From the NCBI RefSeq assembly GCF_000152265.2, contig NC_021592.1, positions 496,001 through 560,000 on the forward strand: a DNA stretch of 64,000 nt, written 5' to 3'. Made by a program: the position numbers and the translations under genes. Source of the stretch: Ferroplasma acidarmanus Fer1. GTDB lineage: Archaea > Thermoplasmatota > Thermoplasmata > Thermoplasmatales > Thermoplasmataceae. The notes under the pieces are model-generated. The model did no database searches. It was given only the letters and a program-made list of their open reading frames with translations, and was not told where the DNA came from. Within the stretch, counting starts at the first letter, position 1, and every line of letters starts with the position of its first letter. Below, in pieces: positions 44,367 through 53,193 of the stretch.

Positions 44367-44943
44367 AAATTTCGAGGATACAAAGAGGTATAAATTAATA
44401 TTAAACGAAATTAATGGAGAAGAAAAATCCATAACGGGAATACAAAAATCACTTGAAGAAAAAGGAATAAATATGCACAGGCTTGTGCTTACAGGTTACC
44501 TGAATGCAATGGTTGAACTTGGCATATTGCGTGAAAGGGAAATAAAGCCAGCAAGGATATTTTCATTTATCGGGCAGAATAAGCAGGACATATACAGTAT
44601 AATTGGTTCAAACATGAAAAAATTTGATGAGAGCAATGCGGGATATAACTCACTGCTTGTACTCCATTATTTATTTGAAAGGCCTATATTTACCAGGGAA
44701 CTGGAAAAGTGCAATGTGGTAATCCCATCAAAATCCATTAAATACGTTGATTCCCGTTACAGGGCTGATTATATTAAAAAACTTGGGGAAGCGAATATAA
44801 AAATATCACCGTCCAGCACGCTTATAGAGCCTGTTGATGCTGATAAAATATCCATAACAAAACTTTTAAACTACATTATTTCTAATGAATATGACATAAA
44901 GAAATATACTGTGGTAAATACAAGCCAGAAAACACTTGATTAA
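44359..44943 (+). CDS. Winged-helix-like protein, unknown function
   Basis: 194 residues from ATG 44359, which overlaps the purB stop in an ATGATTGA arrangement; a longer frame opens inside purB at 44323. The first 65 residues look like a winged helix: KLILNEINGEEKSITGIQKSL, then LVLTGYLNAMVELGILRER. The remainder has no known motif. The tight coupling to purB may mean purine-related regulation, but this is a guess. Confidence 0.6.
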   Translation: MIENFEDTKRYKLILNEINGEEKSITGIQKSLEEKGINMHRLVLTGYLNAMVELGILREREIKPARIFSFIGQNKQDIYSIIGSNMKKFDESNAGYNSLLVLHYLFERPIFTRELEKCNVVIPSKSIKYVDSRYRADYIKKLGEANIKISPSSTLIEPVDADKISITKLLNYIISNEYDIKKYTVVNTSQKTLD

Positions 44944-44984
44944 TAAAAGTTATATCCGTTAATTATATTATTAACAGATAAACT

Positions 44985-45641
44985 ATGACAATATATATGT
45001 ACGTCCTTGCTTATAAAATGAATGGCAAATTCTGGGCACTTACGGACAAAGAAAAAGAAAATGTAAACAGCAACATTATACATTTCATTAATAATTACAG
45101 AAAAAACCTTATCAGTATAAAATACTACAAATCAATAAGGCATGACAATGATATTCTTATCTGGTCAGCCTCTGACATGCCGATTAACCTTGAAGGGCTA
45201 AAGGAAGGAATAAACTCTGCCATTGGAATCTATGGAAAAAGTGAATACAGCATGTTCTCACTCTACGAGCATTCTCCATATGTAAATGCAACAAACAGCC
45301 TGGAAGATACCTTGAAAACAGACCCAAAAAAATATTTTGTGGTATATCCTATGAGCAAGGATAGGGAATGGTACCTGATCAATTATGAAGAGAGAAAAAA
45401 GATACTGGCGGGACACATAGGAACTGCCAGAAGCGACAAGGAAAGCCCGGGAATAATATCCTATACAACATACTCATTCGGATTGGGAGACCAGGAATTT
45501 GTGGTTCTTTATGAACTGGATGACCTTGCTGCATGGTCACATGTAACAGAAAAATTGAGGGAAGTTATGGCAAGAAAATGGATAATAAATGAAGCCCCGA
45601 TATTTGTTGGAATATACAATGGGGATAAACTGGTGATTTAA
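44985..45641 (+). CDS. Chlorite-dismutase-family heme protein (HemQ-like)
   Basis: 218 residues. The conserved second half is clear: YPMSKDREWYLINYEERKK, then the heme His region ILAGHIGTAR, TTYSFGLGDQEFVVLYE and the end APIFVGI. Most non-chlorite-respiring members are coproheme decarboxylases of heme synthesis; archaeal members also include proteins of unknown role. The rhodanese gene begins 1 bp after its stop, so they are co-transcribed. Confidence 0.82.
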   Translation: MTIYMYVLAYKMNGKFWALTDKEKENVNSNIIHFINNYRKNLISIKYYKSIRHDNDILIWSASDMPINLEGLKEGINSAIGIYGKSEYSMFSLYEHSPYVNATNSLEDTLKTDPKKYFVVYPMSKDREWYLINYEERKKILAGHIGTARSDKESPGIISYTTYSFGLGDQEFVVLYELDDLAAWSHVTEKLREVMARKWIINEAPIFVGIYNGDKLVI

Positions 45642-45642
45642 G

Positions 45643-45999
45643 ATGTCGATAAAAAATTATTTCAGGGGTTCTGATTATTTTAATCAGCCACAGGAACTGG
45701 AAAACCTTACGCCCGAGAAACTTACTGCCTTGAAGGAAAAATATCCTGTAATTGATGTACGCACTGGCTTTGAATACAGGCATGGGCATATAAAGGGTGC
45801 TATACCCTATAAACTTGGAAAAGAAGATGAAATAGAGAAAAAATTTCCAAAGGACGACCCTATTATTCTTATATGCAAAACCGGTCACCGTAGCCGTGCA
45901 GCGGCAAACAGGCTTGTTAGGAAAGGATATAAAAAGTTATACCACCTTGAAGGCGGTATGGATAAATGGAGAAAGGAAAATTTTCCAGTAGAAAAATAA
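45643..45999 (+). CDS. Rhodanese-like sulfurtransferase
   Basis: 118 residues, a single rhodanese domain. VIDVRTGFEYRHGHIKGA is the N-terminal signature, and the active-site loop CKTGHRSR carries the catalytic Cys. GGMDKWRKENFPV is the usual end. It would carry sulfur as a persulfide. It is in one operon with the chlorite-dismutase-like gene and converges with S17e (1 bp apart). Confidence 0.9.
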   Translation: MSIKNYFRGSDYFNQPQELENLTPEKLTALKEKYPVIDVRTGFEYRHGHIKGAIPYKLGKEDEIEKKFPKDDPIILICKTGHRSRAAANRLVRKGYKKLYHLEGGMDKWRKENFPVEK

Positions 46000-46000
46000 T

Positions 46001-46231
46001 TTATGCTAATCCAAGTTGTTCCAGTTCATTCTTTTCTTTGGATTTCTTTTTAAGTATATATCTTGTTATATAACCTGCAATGGCATTTGCAGTTTTTTTC
46101 GTTACAGTTTTCTCTATAAAACTGTGTAAAATCTCCTTATTATGGTTAAAATCCTCATTGAAAAGATCCTTGTTATTATCAACTAATTCTTCAGAAATTC
46201 TTTTTATGTTAGACGGCCTTATGCTTCCCAT
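46001..46231 (-). CDS. rps17e: Ribosomal protein S17e
   Basis: 76 residues from ATG 46231; a frame-open codon pair upstream makes 78 possible. The start MGSIRPSNIKRISEELV and the later IAGYITRYI are the archaeal/eukaryotic S17e signature. The C-terminus is Lys/Glu-rich and slightly longer than most archaeal forms. It stands alone with a promoter-like region upstream. Confidence 0.92.
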   Translation of the reverse strand: MGSIRPSNIKRISEELVDNNKDLFNEDFNHNKEILHSFIEKTVTKKTANAIAGYITRYILKKKSKEKNELEQLGLA

Positions 46232-46314
46232 TAACACATTATTTTAAAACAATATATAAACAATTTCATTTATGAATCTAGTTGAACTGGAAAAATGAAA
46301 ATTTATAAAAATAA

Positions 46315-46752
46315 TTATTCCTTTGGGGGAACAACTGTAACTGGAATATTGGAGTGTGCTATAATTCCAGAACTTACAGACCCTAGTATGAGTTTACTGA
46401 AACCATGCAATTTCCTTGTGCCTGTGACTATTAAGTTAATTCCTTTCTCCTCTGCTGTTTTTAGAATGATTTTCGGTATCTCCTCACCATTAGAACTTAT
46501 CTTTATCAGTTCGTATTTAGCTTCTTCTTTATCCAGAACTTTTTTTGCCTTTTCCAGGATCTGGTCGGCAGTTTTATCCTGCCCCTCATAAACAGATTGT
46601 GGTATATAGGAATCGAAGCTCGCACTGATTCCAACTATTGTGGGTATAACATAAACAATATAATATTCATCAACAGTGCATTTTAATTCAAGGGCATATT
46701 TAAGCGCCTCTCTAGCCCCCTCTGATCCATCATATGATACTAAAACTTTCAT
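46315..46752 (-). CDS. Universal stress protein (UspA family)
   Basis: 145 residues. KVLVSYDGSEGAREAL at the start and the ATP-binding end VTGTRKLHGFSKLILGSVSSGII, then SNIPVTVVPP, match the G-2x-G-9x-G-(S/T) motif of ATP-binding Usp proteins. The role is general stress or metabolic signalling. It stands alone. Confidence 0.93.
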   Translation of the reverse strand: MKVLVSYDGSEGAREALKYALELKCTVDEYYIVYVIPTIVGISASFDSYIPQSVYEGQDKTADQILEKAKKVLDKEEAKYELIKISSNGEEIPKIILKTAEEKGINLIVTGTRKLHGFSKLILGSVSSGIIAHSNIPVTVVPPKE

Positions 46753-46919
46753 TAGAAATAATCAGACAGAAGTATTTAAATTTATTTAATAATTATGTTG
46801 CTTGCACCGGTACACCGGATACTTATGACCTTTGCAGCCATAAATAATGGTTTAATAATAAAATAGGTATTTATATTAAAAAATAATACCAAATATACAT
46901 TTATATTTGAGGTGACATA

Positions 46920-47027
46920 TTGAAACGAAGTTCAAGAGATTGGAAAAAGAAAGGAAACATGCGTTGGAAATGGAGAAAAAAGAAAATAAGAAGATTAAAG
47001 AGAGCCAGAAGAGCAAGCAAGCAATAA
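46920..47027 (+). CDS. rpl41e: Ribosomal protein L41e
   Basis: A 35-residue, extremely basic peptide from TTG 46920, with GAGGTGA six bases upstream as a strong ribosome binding site. The core [19 protein letters not shown] is the archaeal L41e helix. An internal ATG at 46959 would give only 22 residues, so the TTG with its ribosome binding site is preferred. It sits in the large ribosomal subunit near the inter-subunit bridge. A 7-bp hairpin follows the stop immediately. Confidence 0.88.
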   Translation: MKRSSRDWKKKGNMRWKWRKKKIRRLKRARRASKQ

Positions 47028-47028
47028 T

Positions 47029-47048
47029 GCCATAGGTTTTTCTATGGC
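47029..47048 (+). terminator. Stem-loop just after the L41e gene
   Basis: GCCATAG (47029-47035), loop GTTTTT, CTATGGC (47042-47048): a perfect 7-bp stem starting 1 bp after the TAA. It may be a transcript end or a 3' stability element. Confidence 0.55.
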
Positions 47049-47147
47049 TGCCTTCCATTATGTTAATGCATATCATTTGTTCATTGTTAGTTAACAAATT
47101 CCTATTTTAAAAAGTTTTTATATAGAACAGTTATACTTGTATTAGAA

Positions 47148-47744
47148 ATGAAAACTAAGGCCACTATAGGAAATTATACTGTGCTTTTAAAATCAAACCT
47201 GGCCCAGGCGATCAAGGTTCTTTATAATACAAGGAAAGTTATATATTATCCAGCAAACAGGGACTATCCAAAATTAAGTGAAGCACTGGATATATTTAAA
47301 TTAAATATAAACAGCATGGAAGACAAGGGGGCCAGGGTAGCTATTGCCTTTAATGGGAATTTTATATATAAAAAACTGGACACTGACAAAAAAAATAGCC
47401 TTATACATTTTCTGGACTTCCTGCTTCTGATCCCACCTCCAAAATTTTCAATAAGGAAAGGCAAAAACACTGCAATAATTAATGAAATAACAGTCCCAAA
47501 ACTATCTTCAATACTGGATTCGGTGCTTAACTTTAAATTTCCCAGATACTGGATAGATAAACAGAAAGAATATGAATCTATATCTATTGCCATAATGAGG
47601 ATAATAAATGAAAGTGGCAATAACCAGAGTTTGCCGGAACCACTATGGAAAATTGAGCAAAATTTAAAAGAAAAAGATATTGAATCTATAAAGTTTTATA
47701 CAGCTCAAATAAAAGAATGGATATCTATGGGATTAATTTTATGA
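47148..47744 (+). CDS. Conserved hypothetical protein
   Basis: 198 residues, soluble, basic. The first part is beta-rich (KATIGNYTVLLKSN) and the rest mainly helical, with a Trp near residue 136 (RYWIDKQKEYES). I recognise no family. It overlaps the convergent MFS gene by 6 bp. It has its own TATA-like promoter (TTTTTATATAGAAC) upstream. Confidence 0.6.
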   Translation: MKTKATIGNYTVLLKSNLAQAIKVLYNTRKVIYYPANRDYPKLSEALDIFKLNINSMEDKGARVAIAFNGNFIYKKLDTDKKNSLIHFLDFLLLIPPPKFSIRKGKNTAIINEITVPKLSSILDSVLNFKFPRYWIDKQKEYESISIAIMRIINESGNNQSLPEPLWKIEQNLKEKDIESIKFYTAQIKEWISMGLIL

Positions 47745-49172
47745 CTGCTCTTTCTTTGCTTCTGGCAATATGAGTTTAGGCACGCCATGGACATGCTTAT
47801 AGGATGCTAAAGCAATTTCTTCCAGGGTTAACCCCTTTGTTTCTGGCGTAAAGAATATTGTAAATACAAAGGCCAGAACCATTAAACCGAGAAGGATAAA
47901 GAAGAACGATGATTTGCCCAGTGATGCACTTATAAGCGGAAACATGAACGCAGCAAGGAAAGAAGCTATCCTTGTTATGCCTGTAGCACCGCCCATGGAT
48001 GAAGACCTCAATTTTGTTGGAAGCAGTTCTATTGCGTATAATCCCATGGTATCACCGGGACCAAGGTTGCCTATGCCATAGTCAATCACAAATGCTGCAA
48101 TTCCGATAATTATCCCTATGCTTGCTATCGCACTGGATGCAATAAAGAACATAGCCATGGCTATTGCCATTCCACCGAATCCTAAAGCCTGCAAAGGCCT
48201 CCTGCCAAGCCTGTCATTAAGCATTACTGCACCGAATGCACCGAGGAATCCAACCGGCATGTTAAATATAAGGGAAAACAGTAGTGAAGAACTATGTGAT
48301 ATTCCCAGTGTAGTTAGTATAATTGGTGAATAAAGGCCTATACCATATCCAGCTATATCATAGAGTATCCACTGGAACCATATAATAGCCGTACGTTTTC
48401 CATATTCCCCCTTAAATAGTGCTGTGAATGAACCGGCGGCGATATTTTCTTCCTTCTCCCTTTCAGCTATTATAGCTTTTATATCCTCTTTTGTAATCCC
48501 TACCCGTTCTGCTATTGAATCCAGGTCTTTTGCGGATAATTTTGATTTGCCCGGCTCCAGTATATCCCATCTCACAGATTCTGGCATCCGTGTTCTTAAC
48601 ACTACTGTAACTATTGCAGGTATTGCACCTATAGCCAGTGTATATCTCCATCCCACAAGAGGGTTTATCATATAAAAAACGTATCCGATTGCAAATGCCG
48701 CTCCTGCACCGATGCTCCAGAATGTCCAGACCCAGCCATATCCTGCACCCCTCTTTTTGTCCGGGTACATTTCTGTTGTGTATACCGGACTCAAAGCGTA
48801 ATCTGCTCCAACTCCCCAGCCCACGAAGAACCTGAATATTATCATTTCATATATGTTCGTGGATAACGCAGATAGTATAGCAAATACAGCGAAGAATATG
48901 AGATCGAATATATACAGATACCGCCTGCCAATATTATCGGCAAAATGCCCGAAAATAACGGCACCCACAAAGGCACCCAGAAGTGCTGCGCCGGTAACAA
49001 AAGATTCCGTAAATGGATCATAATGGAATGGCTTAAATGTAACAAGCACAAGAGTAAATACGGATATCACACTCAAATCGTAACCATCCAGAAAATACCC
49101 CATAGCGGAAAGTGTTGTAATCACTGACCTGCCGGGAATTTTAATTTGACTTCCAGTTTCGTTTTCTGTCAT
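47739..49172 (-). CDS. MFS sugar/phosphate porter
   Basis: 477 residues, twelve membrane segments. Sugar-porter motifs: MGYFLDGYDLSVIS in helix 1, GHFADNIGRRYLY after helix 2, PVYTTEMYPDKKRG after helix 4, RMPESVRWDI after helix 6, NDRLGRRPL after helix 8, and the family end FFTPETKGLTLEEI. The last motif is the PETKG signature of sugar porters. It is likely a proton-coupled symporter. It is convergent with the preceding hypothetical gene. Confidence 0.9.
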   Translation of the reverse strand: MTENETGSQIKIPGRSVITTLSAMGYFLDGYDLSVISVFTLVLVTFKPFHYDPFTESFVTGAALLGAFVGAVIFGHFADNIGRRYLYIFDLIFFAVFAILSALSTNIYEMIIFRFFVGWGVGADYALSPVYTTEMYPDKKRGAGYGWVWTFWSIGAGAAFAIGYVFYMINPLVGWRYTLAIGAIPAIVTVVLRTRMPESVRWDILEPGKSKLSAKDLDSIAERVGITKEDIKAIIAEREKEENIAAGSFTALFKGEYGKRTAIIWFQWILYDIAGYGIGLYSPIILTTLGISHSSSLLFSLIFNMPVGFLGAFGAVMLNDRLGRRPLQALGFGGMAIAMAMFFIASSAIASIGIIIGIAAFVIDYGIGNLGPGDTMGLYAIELLPTKLRSSSMGGATGITRIASFLAAFMFPLISASLGKSSFFFILLGLMVLAFVFTIFFTPETKGLTLEEIALASYKHVHGVPKLILPEAKKEQS

Positions 49173-49445
49173 TCAAAAAGTATAAACCAGATGTATATAA
49201 ATAATTGCATAATACTTAATAATAGCAGCAATATCAAGATGATTATATTATTATTTGTGGCATATTTGCCTGTTTCAATGAATACTGCATGGCATCTATT
49301 TATTATATTTCATGAACCAGCATACTATGTTGTATTTCAATGTTTCTATGGTCGCATAACATCCCTGAACTATATTAATGCAGTTAACCAATATTATTTC
49401 AAAAGTGTAATAAAAAGTTTTATAAATCAATACAGATAAGGTATA

Positions 49446-50405
49446 ATGCTGGAACACGTGGACACTGGTACCCATCTCTATTTTCTCCATATGTTGCAGG
49501 ATAACGGCATGGGAATCCAGTTCAAATGGAAGGAAATTAAAGATATTTCTGTTGCAATATTTGGAGATAGCATATTTGATGACATTGTTAAGAATGAAAT
49601 TGTGGATACATGCTCCGATAATGAAATACTTGAAGTAACCAATCTGAATAATATAGATTCGAACCTGCCACGATCTCAACGTGAATCCCTATACAGCGCA
49701 ATTATAAAGTTTCTTTCCACGGACGAAAACGTGCCAGGAATAATGGAAATAATATATGCATCCCGTAAAATAGGGAGGGCTATAATTGATTCTATTAACA
49801 TGAATATTATAATAAATAAATTAGAGGATAGGTATATAAATTTAAGAATAGCTATGGCAATGGCGTCATCCATGGACTTTTACTACTCTGTACCATTCAG
49901 GTCTTTCTGTAAAACAAGGCTGGATAAGGTTCAATTTTCTATTGATAATTATGAAAAATATCTTGGCGACATGTGGTTTATAAAAATAGTGCTGGCTATG
50001 AAAGACAATACAGGTGAAGGCCTGGCATACGTAAAATTTCCGGAAAATTCGAGGTTAAATTATATTGAAACAATAAACGGCATGGCTGCCGGCGGGCTTC
50101 TGGCGTCATTGTTCTTGCACAGCGCAGAGTTCTTGAGTGATACCAGGGTAATTTCGGCTATAAACCGGTACGAATATAATGAAATAAAGAAGCAGAGAGC
50201 AGGCAAGTTTTATGGCTGGGTCGCTATAGGCAATGATGTGGCAATAGGCCTTGAGTTTCTAAGTGGCAGCATATTATTTTTAAGCCAGGCAGATTACTTC
50301 TATGGAGTATACCTTTTCATAGCCGCGAGCATACAGTTGCTTGTTAAGCCAGGTATTGAAATATTCCGGAGAGCAAGAGTTTCCACAATGAAGAAAAATA
50401 AATAA
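49446..50405 (+). CDS. Protein with YrhK-like C-terminal membrane hairpin, paralogue 2
   Basis: 319 residues, homologous end to end to 38009-38962. Shared features are the LYFL start, FKWKEIKDIS, a central DFYYS block, GDMWFIKIVLAMKD, and the end FYGWVAIGNDVAIGLEF, FLSQADYFYGVYLF, QLLVKPGIEI with two membrane segments. The function is unknown. It stands alone between an MFS gene and glutamate decarboxylase. Confidence 0.75.
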   Translation: MLEHVDTGTHLYFLHMLQDNGMGIQFKWKEIKDISVAIFGDSIFDDIVKNEIVDTCSDNEILEVTNLNNIDSNLPRSQRESLYSAIIKFLSTDENVPGIMEIIYASRKIGRAIIDSINMNIIINKLEDRYINLRIAMAMASSMDFYYSVPFRSFCKTRLDKVQFSIDNYEKYLGDMWFIKIVLAMKDNTGEGLAYVKFPENSRLNYIETINGMAAGGLLASLFLHSAEFLSDTRVISAINRYEYNEIKKQRAGKFYGWVAIGNDVAIGLEFLSGSILFLSQADYFYGVYLFIAASIQLLVKPGIEIFRRARVSTMKKNK

Positions 50406-50458
50406 TGTCTATATGATACAACCGTATACCGTTTTATACTATCTGCCTATTCATTATT

Positions 50459-51838
50459 ATGGTATCTAGAAAGATGAATCCTGAAAGAAAGATTTATGGA
50501 ACTTATAGCAACAGGGATTTTAATAATCCAGTGCCTGAATTTGAATTTCCGGAGGAGGGAATGGCGTCCAGGGCTGCATATGAAATGATACATGAGGAAT
50601 TAAAGCTTGATGGAATTCCAGAATTAAATCTGGCAACTTTCGTTACAACATATATGGAACCGGAAGCAAAAAATCTGTATATGGAAAATGCACATAAAAA
50701 TTTCATAGATAGTTTCGAATACCCCCAGATAAAAAAGGAAGAAACGAGAATTGTCAATATACTCTCAAGGCTCTACAATGCACCGGAGGGAAAAGATTTT
50801 ACGGGAACATCGACAATAGGTTCTTCCGAATCCATAATGCTGGCATTGCTGGCACACAAATGGAACTGGAAGTCTAAAATGGAAGCCCTGAAAAAGGATG
50901 CGTCAAAGCCCAACATTGTCTTCGGTGCCGATACACATGTGGTATGGGACAAATTTGCAAAATATTTTGATGTTGAGGCAAGGGTAGTCCCACTTGATGC
51001 AAAAACAAGGGTGGTTGATCCGGACAAGCTTATAGAAAATGTTGATGAGAATACTATAGCTGTTGGTGCAGTGCTTGGAACAACTTTTACAGGTGCTTTT
51101 GATGATGTTAAACGGATAAATTCACTTCTGGAAGAATTAAAATCTAAAAAAGGTTTAGATATTCCAATACATGTGGATGCTGCAAGTGCAGGTTTCATAA
51201 CTCCCTTCATAGAACCGGAACTTGAATGGGATTTCAGGCTTAGCCATGTAAAATCCATAAATGTTTCAGGGCACAAATTCGGGCTTGTATACCCTGGATT
51301 GGGCTGGCTTCTCTTCAAGGATAAAGCCGACCTGCCAGATGACCTGGTATTTTATGTTAATTACCTTGGCGATGATATGCCTACATATACTCTCAATTTT
51401 TCCAAAAGTGCTGCAAACATAGCACCACAGTACTATAACATAATAAGGCTTGGAAAATCAGGTTACCGCAATATAGCTGAAAATATAATGAAGAATGCGA
51501 AATATCTTGCAGACAAAATAAGTGAATTTCCGGAACTGGAGGTTGTAAGCAGGGCAGAACATATACCGGTTGTGACGTTCAGGCAGAAGACATCCAGCAG
51601 TTACACCCTCTTCGACCTCTCCGCTGCAATCAGGAGCTATGGATGGATTGTACCGGCATATTCCCTGCCGGATAACGCAAATGATACGGTGCTTATGAGA
51701 GTTGTAGTTCGCGAAGGCTTTAGCAGGGACCTTGCCGATATATTTCTTGAAAATCTGAAACAGTCTATGGAAAAATTATCCGGAAAGGGTATAGAAAAAT
51801 CAAAAATTTCAAGCCGCAGGGGGCATGCTGTCTCCTGA
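50459..51838 (+). CDS. Glutamate decarboxylase
   Basis: 459 residues of PLP-dependent group II decarboxylase, GadA/B type. The PLP lysine is K273 in NVSGHKFGLVYPG; IHVDAASAGFITPF holds the Asp that binds the pyridine ring, and LATFVTTYMEPEA is the glutamate decarboxylase N-terminal block. It converts glutamate to GABA, consuming a proton, a known acid-resistance route in bacteria. In an acidophile it could serve pH control or beta-alanine/GABA supply. Archaeal relatives may act on aspartate or tyrosine. No GABA antiporter is adjacent. It ends 4 bp from the his operon. Confidence 0.88.
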   Translation: MVSRKMNPERKIYGTYSNRDFNNPVPEFEFPEEGMASRAAYEMIHEELKLDGIPELNLATFVTTYMEPEAKNLYMENAHKNFIDSFEYPQIKKEETRIVNILSRLYNAPEGKDFTGTSTIGSSESIMLALLAHKWNWKSKMEALKKDASKPNIVFGADTHVVWDKFAKYFDVEARVVPLDAKTRVVDPDKLIENVDENTIAVGAVLGTTFTGAFDDVKRINSLLEELKSKKGLDIPIHVDAASAGFITPFIEPELEWDFRLSHVKSINVSGHKFGLVYPGLGWLLFKDKADLPDDLVFYVNYLGDDMPTYTLNFSKSAANIAPQYYNIIRLGKSGYRNIAENIMKNAKYLADKISEFPELEVVSRAEHIPVVTFRQKTSSSYTLFDLSAAIRSYGWIVPAYSLPDNANDTVLMRVVVREGFSRDLADIFLENLKQSMEKLSGKGIEKSKISSRRGHAVS

Positions 51839-51842
51839 ACTT

Positions 51843-52454
51843 TTAATTTTTTCTCCTTTTTGATAGTTCATCCATTATATCGGATAGTTTTATATTCTCG
51901 TATGAGAGGAATACAAGGAGATGGTATAGCAGGTCTGCAGTTTCATACACAATTCTGTCCTTGCCCTGTGCCAGTATTGATTCGACTGCTTCTTCACCAA
52001 CCTTTTTCTTTATGTTCTCCTCTCCAGATTCAAAAAGTTCCGTTGTGTACGAATTTTTCCTGGGTGTGTTTTTGGTTTTAGCTATTAATGATTCAAGTTC
52101 AAGGAGAACTTCCAGTGAATAATTTATATTTCCTGCAACAGCGGGAGTTGCAATTTCCCTGAAGCAGCTTTTGGTTCCCAGGTGGCAGGCAGCACCCTTC
52201 TGTTTTACCATGAATAAGAGGGAGTCATTATCACAGTCTATCTTAACATCCTTTATTTCCTGTATATTTCCACTGGCTTCCCCCTTCATCCTTACCCGCT
52301 GCTTAGATCTTGAATAATAATGCATAAGGCCTGTTTCCATGCTTTTCCTGTATGCTTCTCCATCCATATATGCAAGCGTTAGAACCTCTTTTGTCTCACT
52401 GTCCTGTACAACAACGGGCATGAGCCCTTCAAATTTTAAATCATAATCTGACAT
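51843..52454 (-). CDS. hisIE: HisIE: phosphoribosyl-AMP cyclohydrolase / phosphoribosyl-ATP pyrophosphohydrolase
   Basis: 203 residues, a fusion of HisI (to about 115) and HisE (about 118-203). HisI has the zinc-site stretches IDCDNDSLLFMV and CHLGTKSCF; HisE has KVGEEAVESILA and ETADLLYHLLVFL. It performs steps 2 and 3 of histidine synthesis. The gene is last in the his operon and overlaps hisF by 14 bp. Confidence 0.93.
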   Translation of the reverse strand: MSDYDLKFEGLMPVVVQDSETKEVLTLAYMDGEAYRKSMETGLMHYYSRSKQRVRMKGEASGNIQEIKDVKIDCDNDSLLFMVKQKGAACHLGTKSCFREIATPAVAGNINYSLEVLLELESLIAKTKNTPRKNSYTTELFESGEENIKKKVGEEAVESILAQGKDRIVYETADLLYHLLVFLSYENIKLSDIMDELSKRRKN

Positions 52455-53193
52455 TTACACCATTCCCCTTCAGGTATTTTTTGATCTCATTTGCAGTATA
52501 TTTCCCTTCATGGAAGATGGAAGCTGCAAGCGCCCCATCAGCCCCGGCCTGGAATACGCCAAGGAAATCTTCAGGTGACCCGGCACCACCGGAGGCAATA
52601 ACAGGGATATTGACACTTCCCGTTATTTTTCTAATCAGGTCAGTATCAAACCCCTTCTTTGTGCCATCTGTGTTTATAGAAGTAACCAGGAGTTCTCCTG
52701 CCCCAAGGCTTTCTGCTTTCTGTGCCCATGAAATTGCATCAATTCCGGCATTCAAAGTGCCTCCATGGGTGTATACATAATAATTTCCATTATGCCTGCC
52801 TGAATCTATTGCTATAACTGTATTGGCTGATCCAATCCTATCCGATATTTTCCCTATTATTTCAGGGTGTTCAACTGCATATGTATTAATAAATATGCGG
52901 TCTGCCCCATTCCTTATTATTTTTACCATAGTTTCTATATCGGTTAGCCCGCCTCCTACTGTAAATGGGATATATATCTCTGAGGCAACCCTTTCAACAA
53001 GCATATTCATAATGTTCCTTTTCTCACGGGTTGCCCGGATATCAAGGAATACAAGTTCATCAATTCCTTCCGATTCATAGCGTTTAGCAAGCTGGATAGG
53101 ATCTCCGGAATCCTTTACATTCTCAAAGTTTACACCTTTTACTACCCTATCACCGGCAATATCCAGTGCCCCTATTATTCGTTTTGCAAGCAT
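52441..53193 (-). CDS. hisF: Imidazole glycerol phosphate synthase cyclase subunit
   Basis: 250 residues, (beta/alpha)8 barrel. VVKGVNFENVKDSGDP, the phosphate loops VGGGLTD and ASGGAGSPEDF, and the catalytic Asp in DIAGDR near residue 11 and DTDLI-like second half are present. It works with HisH to close the imidazole ring. The usual CLD start motif reads ALD here, a small variation. It overlaps hisA by 19 bp and hisIE by 14 bp. Confidence 0.93.
   Translation of the reverse strand: MLAKRIIGALDIAGDRVVKGVNFENVKDSGDPIQLAKRYESEGIDELVFLDIRATREKRNIMNMLVERVASEIYIPFTVGGGLTDIETMVKIIRNGADRIFINTYAVEHPEIIGKISDRIGSANTVIAIDSGRHNGNYYVYTHGGTLNAGIDAISWAQKAESLGAGELLVTSINTDGTKKGFDTDLIRKITGSVNIPVIASGGAGSPEDFLGVFQAGADGALAASIFHEGKYTANEIKKYLKGNGVNVRL

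Noticed and set aside
49146-49439. 97-residue frame after the MFS gene
   Set aside because: It begins inside the antisense MFS start and has a Tyr/Cys/Ile-rich composition typical of AT-rich non-coding DNA.
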